From: Krasilnikovozyma curviuscula
Taxonomy: Eukaryota > Basidiomycota > Tremellomycetes > Cystofilobasidiales > Mrakiaceae
DNA length: 17,595 nucleotides
Reading direction: 5' to 3'
Assembly: GCA_014825775.1 (NCBI GenBank)
Contig: MVAQ01000330.1
Location: 1 to 17,595 of the forward strand
Shown: in pieces, positions 1-8,035 of the stretch
Numbering within the stretch: the stretch's first letter is position 1
How the letters are laid out: each line of letters starts with the position of its first letter
Made by a program: the position numbers and the translations under genes
The notes under the pieces: model-generated
What the model was told of the DNA's origin: nothing
The model's database searches: none
Seen by the model: the letters and a program-made list of their open reading frames with translations, nothing else

Positions 1-171
1 GGGTGGGCTGGGTTTCTACTGGAAAATCGCTGGACCCCTTCCCGGATGCTCTTCAGAACACACTATAACATCTCATATGAGGGGCCGTTTGAGCTGCAGT
101 GCGACGTGGACCTCCCTCTGCTTCCGGATGAGCGACCTTTGGTCCCTCGTCCAACATTTTCCGACTGCTAA
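1..171 (+). CDS. 3' end of an unrecognised gene (partial, left edge)
   Basis: Frame 1 is open from the first base to a TAA at 169-171, giving about 56 codons. The residue mix looks like ordinary protein rather than shadow translation: it includes GPFELQCDVDLPLLPDERPL and ends in PRPTFSDC. The 5' part lies outside the window. I do not recognise the family and see no motif that assigns a function. The stop lies only 26 bp before the proposed start of the next gene on the same strand, which is very tight even for a compact fungal genome. The alternative is that this is an upstream exon of that gene: a GT at 99 in the right phase could join it to the exon at 300. I prefer a separate terminal exon, with modest confidence. 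Confidence 0.42.
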   Translation, partial: GWAGFLLENRWTPSRMLFRTHYNISYEGPFELQCDVDLPLLPDERPLVPRPTFSDC

Positions 172-197
172 ATGGCGTTCGCTACTGCGCTCTATAG

Positions 198-2009
198 ATG
201 GGGTGTGCTTCCGACACTGATGAAGAACTGAATCTTTTGATTGTCCTCTTGTGTGACTGTAACTAACTGGGTTTCGTTGTTCCTTTACTATGTCTGTAGC
301 GATGTCTCTGAATTGAAAATCGCTGCTCAGCGGAATCTCAGAGTGAGCAGCATACGCCCCATTGTTCTTGGCCATCTTTTAGGCTTTTATACTCACTCGT
401 TCTCATTCCTTTGCTCAATTCTCTAATTTTTGCTACTGTTCAGCTTCTTAAACTTCCTCGAGCAATCTCGCCTGGTCTTCCACCGTCGCCGCCAGCGTCT
501 CGGTCTCCTTCGCCAGAACCCGCCGGGCGAGCGTCGTATGACTCTTCCTCGACATCGTCTTCCTCCTCCGTCCCACTCGCTAGTAAAGATACTTCCTTCT
601 CGGCCAAAAAGAAATCCTCTTCTTCAGCAGGATCAATAGCGACGGCGGGTGCTACACAACCCAACAACAGCAAGCGTCGTAGTCCTCACTCGCCGCCGCT
701 CTCTCCGCCGAGCAGCAAGCGACCTAAACCTCCCATTGCTGATGGTACAAACGACAAGAAGGAGGATAACAAAAGTCCACAAGATGCGTTGCAGATCATC
801 TCGCCTGCCTTGTCGAGCACCGCAACACTGCCTAGTGCGACGCCGTTGTTACCTTCGGCGTCGTTTGGTGGAGGATCCATGTCATCGAGGCAGTCGAGCG
901 CGATGACGCTGAGGGACTGGTCCCAAGATAAGTTCAAAGGAACATACCAGAAGTGAGGGCGCTTCCTAACCTGCTATTAATTGCGGTAAAAATGTTTAAA
1001 CTGACCTCCTTGTCCGCATTTCAACGACACAGCTACCAAAGTCGTGCTCGTTCACTCAAGCACTCTGGCGACAAACGAGTCGCACCGCCGACGACCCCCG
1101 CTTTGTTCCTCAACGGCTTGATTGAGCTGACAGACTCGATCCTTCTGTGGGTCTACGCTTTCTGGTGCGAGGAGCACGCGACAGGCAGGATCAACCTCGA
1201 CGCATGGAGGAGTTTGGACAAGCTCAAGAAGTTTGTGAGAGCCCAGTGGGAAGCCCAGTCGAAAAGAAATGGCGGGGATCTCTCTGCTAAGGCATTGCTA
1301 GGTCTCTGGTGAGTCGTCCAGTCCCCCGCTCAATCGACCGTCTGCTGACCAGACCATATCTCTCCGTTGCTCATTTCGCAGTTTCATGGTCGACGCAATG
1401 GTTCTCGCACATATGAACGCTTTCGAACTAGTCCAACTCCAAAGTCGAACCAACAAAGTTATCAACGGCTCCCCACAGGTGCTGAACGCACACCACCGAT
1501 CGAGCAACGGGAGCAGCACTGGCAGCGGTGTTGCAATCACTATGTCCAACAGTGCCTCCACTCAAACACCTCAATCTAAACTAGCGGAATCTCCGAATTC
1601 GATCACTGGCAGCTCGCCTAATTCGACAGGGGATCCGACGGTGTCGTACTCCAGCCTTCTCCCGCCCGACTACCTCCCTTCGATACCCAAGATTACGGCC
1701 GACTATGACAGAGTGCAGCGGTTATGGGCAACATCGAGGTCATATCTTTCTTACTCGCGTCTCCGAGCGTCGTTCCCGATCACATTTGAGCGCGCCATGA
1801 ATTCTGACTTGCCGATCCCTTTACCGCCGTCCAAGGTTGGGTCTGGCACGTTGGTCAGTATCGATGAGCCAGAGACGTTTGCGTGGCCTATTGAGCTGGG
1901 CGGTATCTCGCCCCTTCCCCATCTGGTTGCGTTTGGCAGGAGCCTGATGGAGGAGTGGGCGAAGAGCAAAGGGCTCGAGTACGATCTGGTCAAAGGTTTC
2001 GCTTCGTGA
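198..2009 (+). CDS. Ser/Pro-rich nuclear protein with AF4/FMR2 C-terminal-homology-like domain
   Basis: Proposed exons are 198-202, 300-342, 444-952, 1033-1308 and 1382-2009; all phases agree and give 486 residues. Introns at 953 (GTGAGG) and 1309 (GTGAGT) are clear. The 5-nt first exon (ATGGG, donor GTGTGC at 203) is the weakest part. Residues 17-180 are low-complexity Ser/Pro with basic clusters such as SKRRSPH and SSKRPKP, probably nuclear localisation signals. From about 187 a helical region begins with ARSLKHSGDKR, then a long hydrophobic helix (LFLNGLIELTDSILLWVYAF), then DKLKKFVRAQWEA, then GLCFMVDAMVLAHMNAFELV. A Ser/Asn-rich loop and a last helical block beginning PSIPKITADYDRV follow. 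This order matches the C-terminal homology domain of AFF1/AFF4, scaffolds of the super elongation complex; fission yeast Ebp1 is the described fungal counterpart. The assignment rests on remembered family features, without an alignment, so function is inferred. Confidence 0.6.
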
Positions 2010-2239
2010 CGGATTCCTAGGGGTTTTTTTTTTACTATTATGCTTTCTTGTGTCACTACTTACCCTCAAACCTTTTTAATGAACTTCTACGACTATTTTT
2101 CTCATATCATGTCTCACGCTTGTCCTCTTTGGAATTAACCTATCCGAAAATGGCTTTATCTACACCTATTGTATTTCAAAATTATGTAATGTATGTCTGC
2201 CATTGCGTTTTAATTTTCGTTCGTTCTTACAAGAGATCA
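2010..2239. other. Convergent 3' flanks
   Basis: This 230-bp gap lies between the stop codons of two convergent genes. It is AT-rich and includes a run of ten T at about 2025. The 3' UTRs of both genes must lie here and may overlap. I see no gene in it. Confidence 0.5.
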
Positions 2240-3751
2240 TCACGACGGCGTAGGGAACAATGGATACGGTTCGCCCTCCCACGCATCCTGTCCCAGCGCC
2301 AACTTCATCGCCTGTCGGAACCCAACTTTCTCTTGTAAAGCAGGCTCACCGTGCCATAATAGAACACCATCGTAGAACTACATCAAGGAAGGCGAGCAGC
2401 CGTGGGGGTTAGTCGGCGAACAAGCGAGATTTTCGAGAATAGAAAAGGCGTGAAACGGACCAGGTATGCGTTGGGTATGAAGGGCGCTCCAACGCGTTTG
2501 AAAATCTTTTGGAGAATCACATCATCTCTATCCTCAAACACTACAAAATAGAGAGTGGGAGAGTGAGAGTTGAAAAGCTGTCAGCTTCTCTCCGGCCGTC
2601 TTGGTGGAACCCTACGTGGAGCGTACCTTCGTACTCAATTAGTCCGTCGCCTTTCTTCTTCCGCAGAAAATCCTTGACGAGGCGTGTGTTTTTCACGTGG
2701 TTACCAAAGGGTGTCTCGTTGTTGACGCCAAGGATCGTCAGCTTCGACGGCGAAAACGTCTTGCGCAGGTGCGTCAGGATTGGGAACACTAGAGACAGAG
2801 AGGACGGAGAGGGTTAGAATTGGAAGTGAAATAAAGGGCGTCATGACAAGGGTATGTTGGGGCGGAGATGGAGGTGTTACTGCCACAGGTAGACTACACC
2901 TCTCTGTCGGATGGAGATAAAGGTTTGCCAGCTGAAACCACAAGGGAGTCTGGATACCATTCATCATTGAGGAGTGGGTAGATTCCCCATTTCGGCGAAT
3001 GTCCCGATGTCACACGACAATACGTAGCTGAAACTCACCGTCGAGGCAGCCTTCGCACCTGTCGTGGGCACATCACAAGACATCAGCCAACAGCTCATTC
3101 GTTGTTCTGGTACCAAAGCAAGACGTACCAAGTTGCCCATAACTCAACCAGCACAACCTTTGACAGCTCTGTCTGAAACGGCCGTTCCTCCAGCTGAGTG
3201 TCGAAGTGGACCAAGCTGTCGAGGATATCCTCCAGCTCGAATGCCTTCCCTACTTCCTGGGATAGGTAACCAGGTCGAGCCCATTCCGGAGGTCCTTTTC
3301 TGTCGATTAGCGTCGTTGAGTCAGAGTGGACAGAGCGAGGTAGTGGGAAAGAAAGGATTCTGACATGTAATCCACTTTGATATCGTCCAACGATGCGAAC
3401 CCTAACTTCCTCGATAGGAAGCCGTTGTAGTCCAAGTAGTCATCTTCACATTCTTCTACAAATTCATTCGCTGCAGCCTACAACACATTGTAGCAAAAGG
3501 TTCCACAAGTCAGCTCAGACGGGGAACAACCTGGAAAGCCTGGAACGATAGCACGTCAGCTCAAGAGGAAAAGCAAGACTAACCTCCCAGCGTTCGTCAC
3601 TCCAGTCGTCGTACTGCTCTTCAAAGGGCCGAATGTATTTCTTGTACAGCTTCAGTACTTCTAAGTCGTTTGTGTCGGTCTGCAAGGCGCCTATGTTTGG
3701 CGTGGTCGGTCTTGAGGACGGCCTCGAGGGTCCTGGACTTGATGTTTCCAT
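2240..3751 (-). CDS. TlpA-like thioredoxin-fold protein with WCEGC active site
   Basis: Seven exons on the minus strand: 3751-3584, 3477-3365, 3299-3129, 3058-3039, 2788-2627, 2540-2461 and 2377-2240. All phases agree, giving 283 residues. The start METSSPGP is the first in-frame ATG that leads into the conserved part. Residues 1-130 are an unrecognised N-terminal region containing an acidic stretch (FVEECEDDYLDYNGF). The thioredoxin fold follows: strand KVVLVELWATW, active site W151-C152-E153-G154-C155, then VFPILTHLRKTF, a strand around LTILGVNN, the cis-proline loop GAPFIPNAYL (P234), and a closing strand FYDGVLLWHG. This is the order seen in TlpA/ResA-type disulfide oxidoreductases, so both redox cysteines are present. 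I see no signal peptide or membrane segment, so a cytosolic or nuclear location is likely. The partner is unknown. The donor at 3364 (GTCAGA) is weak. Confidence 0.75.
3039..3058 (-). other. 20-nt microexon encoding the redox active site
   Basis: This exon reads as one base completing Trp151, six codons C-E-G-C-L-D, and one base of the next codon. It is bounded by CAG before 3058 and GTGAGT from 3038. The upstream intron is 70 nt and the downstream intron 250 nt, the longest in this gene. The flanking exons join only through it: skipping it shifts the frame. Confidence 0.7.
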
Positions 3752-4692
3752 TCGTATTACGGGGGTGGAGACTAGCTGATGTGTCAAATAGAAGTGATGG
3801 CGAGAGGTGAACCAGATGGGAGTTGGGGGTGTGGGACAAAAAATGATGTGCGGTCTCGAGCGGTCGCGTTGGTCGCTTGAGGCGATAAGAAAAAGCTGAA
3901 AAAGCTGAATAATGATGGAACTTTTTGAGAGTTCGGTCTGCTTGCTCTCTGGCAGAGAAGCCCTCAAGTTTGACTGCTGATTGGAAACTGCTGTATGAGC
4001 CTTGCTGCCGGTGTACGTAGGTTACAGGGCCTTTTCTTGACCTCGATCGCTACCTTCCTATCTCGAATCTAGAAGCGAATTGACACGGTGCTATCTCCTT
4101 CCCGACTTGGTCCCATCGCCATTGCGACACCATTCTCAACAACCACTTTTCTCTTGCATCATTTTATTAGTACTCGCAGAAGCAATACATCACACCCCTA
4201 TGACTAGTGTACAGAGTATTGACGCTCTTTTCGTCTTTGATGGCGCCACTATCAATCACTGCGCTTGCAGCTCTTTTAAAACCTCTCTTCCAAATAACAA
4301 ACAAGTGGAAGCCTCTGTTGTAAACCATTGATCTCTGTGTACTTGAACTTGCTTGTTCGATACTGCTGGTTTGAAACGTACCACAACTGCGCTGAATTTC
4401 TGCCCAACTAAAGTCATGCTCAAAGCCATACGTCGAGAAGAGACTTGACTCTTATTCGCAACTTTTGTTGCAATAACTTTATAAAAAGAATACATGTTGC
4501 ATTTGAGGGTAATGAGATGGATAGGCTAATGGAATGCGAGGGGACGTGTATTTTTGTATAGCATAAATGATGTGGATGCGAACGATCGTGTTGTATTCCA
4601 CAGGACTAGATGATGATGAGGGTACAATGGCGTTGTTTCTCATCGAGGTTTGAGATTGTCCAGTGGTGGAAGGCAATAGGCCCTAGAGCTGT
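3752..4692. other. Intergenic region between two minus-strand genes
   Basis: These 941 bp hold the promoter and 5' UTR of the thioredoxin-like gene on the right-to-left strand and the 3' flank of the BZW gene. A short tandem repeat of AAAAAGCTG occurs at 3891-3910. A 43-codon + strand ORF (ATG at 4200 to TGA at 4331) is present but shows no recognisable motif and no splice partners. I find no RNA gene. Confidence 0.4.
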
Positions 4693-6780
4693 TTATTCTT
4701 CATCGTCGTCATCATCTTCAGCGCTGACGTGCTATATATCCAAATCAAAAAGAATCCACATGGTGCGGTGAATAAGGTCAGTCACCTATTAACTTCACTC
4801 GGAGTGTGGAGAAGAAGAGTAAAAGGCGTACATCGTAGAGTCCCTGAGTACTCTTCAAGAAAAACTCTTTGCCCTGTGGTTTAGCACCCTTGTCGAACCA
4901 GTAAATGAACGCTTCGTCTGAGATGATGTCCTTCTCCCAAATCATCTATCGAAATAATGAACAGACACATCAGCGGGCAAGTTCAAGAAGGGAGCAAATA
5001 AATATGCAAGAGCGGGGCCGCCAACGTACTTTAATGAACGCAGGGAAAGACTTCATAGCCTTCTGCTCGTCGTAGCAGAAGAGCTGGACGAGGACTATGA
5101 GTCCCACTTGGTCGGTCGGCTTTTTGGAGAAGGGCTCAAGGACGGGTAGGAAGCTCTACGTTTTTAGAGAAGGGAATTCACGTTAAAGGGCAGCGGATCA
5201 ATAAAAAATAGGGATTGCAAGGATCAGTTCAACTAGAATATAATGTCGGGAAGTAAAATCGAAAAAAGGTCGTCGCAACTCACTTTGACTTTGAGCAGCT
5301 GGTCTGCTTTACCGGTCCACTCAAAAGTGCTCAGCAACCCGTTCCAAGTGATGGTCATGATCTCCAAGTTGGAAATAGTATTCTCCGTCGCCTGGCCCTG
5401 GAGGTACGCAACGACGCCGTCAATCCAATCCTCATTCCACTCGACGTCCTCCTCACAAAATTCCCTGACGGCTCTCGAGATATCCTCCCTCGCCAACGCT
5501 CCTTGACGCTTAGCATACCATTCCGTAACGCCGTTGAGGCCCTCGGTCTTGAAGTGTGCCTCGAGCGCTGCACGATTCTTCTTTCCGGGTGGCATGACGA
5601 GGAGGAGATCCTTGAAGCTCAGCTTAAGTACCTTCGACAGGTGGTCCATCGTAGCTACTGACAAGTAGCTTCGAACAAAGCTTGTGAGGAATGACAACGC
5701 GATGCCCTCCTTGACGACGTGCTCTTTTGTGAGCGACTCGAGGCATTCAGATGATGCCAGGCCGGAGGAGATGAGCATCGCCGTACAAGCGCTGAGCTTT
5801 TGACGTTGGAGAGGGGTAAATTTGGAGATGTATTGCAAGAGGGCCGGGAGGACGTTCTTCTCAAGTGGTTTTTGGAGGTATTTGTATCTATGCGATGAAC
5901 ACCCAAGGCATCAGTCTCAAGTTCCTCTAAGTCTCTCGACTTTATGTTTCGACTTACCTTTGGATCAACTTCTTCATCACCTCTGTCTTACTAGCAACTT
6001 CAGCAATCATATCGTCCCACTCTTTGCCCTTGCCTGCGATAGCCTCTGCCTTACCCCCACCGACGGTGAGGCCCTCCTGTTCGTCGAGACCGCCAATGAT
6101 GGCAAATGTCGATCGTGGTGTGTCATCTTCAATGTATGATCCACCGGGTTGAAGGAGCCCACCCACAAGGAGCGTCTCGAAGAGCGCATCCGAGTCTAAC
6201 GTTTTTGCACCAGCAAGAAAAAAGTTGAATTGGGAACAAGAATCACACGACAAGATCAGTAACAATTGAGGGCTTATCAATATAAAAAGAGGACCGACAC
6301 TTGAGCAACTCGAGAGTTGTACCGGCGGTAATCAGCTTGGTAGCAACGAGATCATTGCTACCGTATGGAATGGTCTCCAACACGCTCAACAGCGCATCCC
6401 TAAAGACCTCTGGTTCAAATTTGGCGTTGGCTTTCGCCACGCCTTTGCGTTAAAATATAATCACAAGGGATTGAGTTAGTACTTTGATAGACCTTGGATG
6501 GCTGCGAGCGCACGAAAAATAGCGGGAGACGAGTAGGAAAATGGTTCGAAGGGAACGCACCCTTTCGCTGTTTGATTCGTACTCCAGTTAATGATGGCTT
6601 GTTATTGCCTGTTACAGGTGTTGGTTGCGACTGGAAGTGTCCGTCCGACAGGAGGGGCAGAGGAATACGACCAGAGAGGAGAGCACAATTGGCAGGCCGG
6701 AAAAAAAAGGGTACAGAATTCAGTAGGGAAACTTTCAGAGTTCTGTAATGGACTACAAGATTGGGTTGGGAACGCACCAT
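4693..6780 (-). CDS. eIF5-mimic protein (BZW/5MP family, W2 domain)
   Basis: Eight exons on the minus strand: 6780-6778, 6630-6561, 6442-6299, 6195-5958, 5887-5284, 5155-5030, 4945-4832 and 4731-4693. The product is 445 residues; animal BZW1/2 are about 419. Family landmarks are NKPSLTGVRIKQRKG at 12-25 (animal form KPTLTGQRFKTRKR), LVGGLLQPGG near 80, KLIQRYKYL at the exon 4/5 junction, VKEGIALSFL, and the C-terminal W2/HEAT block (LFCYDEQKAMKSFPAFIK, then SDEAFIYWFDKG) with an acidic tail AEDDDDDEE. Family members bind eIF2 and eIF3, compete with eIF5, and tighten start-codon selection; they act in the cytoplasm. Exon 1 holds only the ATG. Intron 3 is placed at 6298 (GTCGGT) because this restores Tyr73 and the frame. 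The gene shares a 162-bp divergent promoter with the BCL7-like gene. Confidence 0.88.
6631..6777 (-). other. In-frame, stop-free first intron of the BZW gene
   Basis: The 147-nt intron begins GTGCGTTCCC right after the ATG and ends with CAG before 6630. It is a multiple of three with no in-frame stop, so retention would add 49 residues after Met1 instead of truncating the protein. The spliced form matches animal BZW N-termini in length, so splicing is the preferred reading. Confidence 0.6.
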
Positions 6781-6942
6781 GCACTAATGAAAAGAATTCC
6801 TTTTGTAAAGAAATAAGAGAATTCAGTGAAAGATGTTTGGGGTCAACTGGCAGTCACTTTGCGTTTTGCTTGCTCTCTCGCGACTCCCTCGAGAACTAGT
6901 TTGCCTCTGCCACCCACCCACCGTGAGATAAGAAGCAACGCA
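6781..6942. promoter_or_regulatory. Short divergent promoter region
   Basis: Only 162 bp separate the ATG of the minus-strand BZW gene from the ATG of the plus-strand BCL7-like gene. Both promoters and 5' UTRs must fit here or extend into each other's transcribed DNA. No certain TATA box is visible. Confidence 0.5.
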
Positions 6943-7834
6943 ATGTCGAAGAGAGTTGGTGGCAGATTCGTCACTGCAGATCAGCATCTGCTGTATAACA
7001 GAGCTCTGGTTGCCAACAGCAGCTGCTGGGTCAAAGAATGGGTCGTTCCCCAAGGTGAGGGCAACCATTGGGCATGCTGCCTGCCCTTTAGTTTTGCTTG
7101 AGCTAACTTTTTGAGATGAAATAGGTCTCCCATCCGATTCTCCTCTCAAAGTTCTCAAATGGGTCAGATCTGAAAGTAAACAGGTAGGAAATCACTTCCT
7201 TTTTCTCTCAGAGCGTTTGTTTCTCCTTGCCTCTAACGACCTTTCTCCTGGCTTCCACCTTGACATTCTTCTCCCGGTTGGCACACAGCAATTCAATGAC
7301 GAATCTGCCTTAACAGAATTCGAATCATCCCTCGTCCAGAACAGCGAACCAACCCTCTCGCTCCCTGAAGCCCCCGCCTCTCTGCTCGCGCCTTCAGGCG
7401 ACTCGACCCCGCTCCTGTCCGGAGCAGGTACCCCTCTCACATCAACTTCACCGACAGGTACCCCTGGCCCTGAAGAGATTCCGACGTCAGGCTTGTCAGC
7501 GAAGAAACCCCATCCGCTGGCAAACGAAATCACTGACGACGCCTCGCCGTCCACAGCGTCCATCGCACACTCTGTCACTGCCATCAACGAGCCAACCACA
7601 CAGTCAGGGCTAACGGGTGTGACCTCGTCGCTTACAACCCTCCTCGCGGGCCCCTCAGACATGGACGTGGACTCGCCCGCACCGACGATACCTAGGAACG
7701 CCGTCGAGGCTCACGTAGGGACTGGTGGAGGTGTCAGCTTGGAGTCTGGTGCACAAGGCCTTGGAGGTCAGCCGGATGAGGCAGGTAGGGAGCTGGCGGA
7801 GGAGAAGGAGGCGCCGAAGGATGGGCTGGCATAA
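6943..7834 (+). CDS. BCL7-like small protein (probable SWI/SNF-associated)
   Basis: Exons are 6943-7054, 7125-7183 and 7289-7834, giving 238 residues; donors are GTGAGG and GTAGGA. The N-terminal ~52 residues hold the only conserved-looking block: W29-x3-W33-V, then PLKVLKWV (L45, K46, V47, K49, W50, V51). In BCL7 proteins the matching signature is WEKKWVTVGDTSLRIYKWV at the N-terminus, and they are accessory subunits of animal SWI/SNF (BAF) chromatin remodellers. The rest is a Ser/Thr/Pro/Gly-rich acidic tail with no domain, including LLAGPSDMDVDSP, as in the disordered tails of BCL7 proteins. The match is visible in one short block only, so the family call is an inference. The start has a good context (CGCAATGTC) and is the first ATG feeding the conserved block. 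Confidence 0.62.
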
Positions 7835-8035
7835 TGCCAGTGAAGCTATGAAGGAGAAGGATTCGGGACAGAGGCTGTCACTGCTTATAATGTTGTACAT
7901 GTTGCCAAAAAAAACCGATATGATCGTTATCATTGAGACTGTTCATTGTATATAGGAAGAAGGAAAAGAGTTATCGGCTGCGCGTCTCAAATAAACCTGT
8001 TCTGTCGCCCCGTGTCCTGTTCTCACTTCTCCCCT
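7835..8035. other. Convergent 3' flanks
   Basis: These 201 bp separate the stop codons of the BCL7-like gene and the RBR gene. They hold both 3' UTRs; an A-run at about 7908 lies here. No gene is seen. Confidence 0.45.

Noticed and set aside
2881..2929. Possible extra exon inside the 250-nt intron of the thioredoxin-like gene
   Set aside because: A CAG/GTGTAG-bounded piece is 32 nt, which breaks the phase, and would split the active-site helix where family members have no insertion.
3064..3363. 99-codon plus-strand ORF
   Set aside because: It lies opposite exon 3 of the thioredoxin-like gene, where the minus-strand frame and splice phases are consistent.
4200..4331. Small plus-strand ORF in the 941-bp intergenic region
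   Set aside because: 43 codons, no motif, no neighbours in frame; expected by chance.
7192..7662. 156-codon minus-strand ORF opposite the BCL7-like tail
   Set aside because: It is the antisense shadow of a GC-rich Ser/Thr/Pro exon whose sense frame joins cleanly to upstream exons; it has no splice partners of its own.
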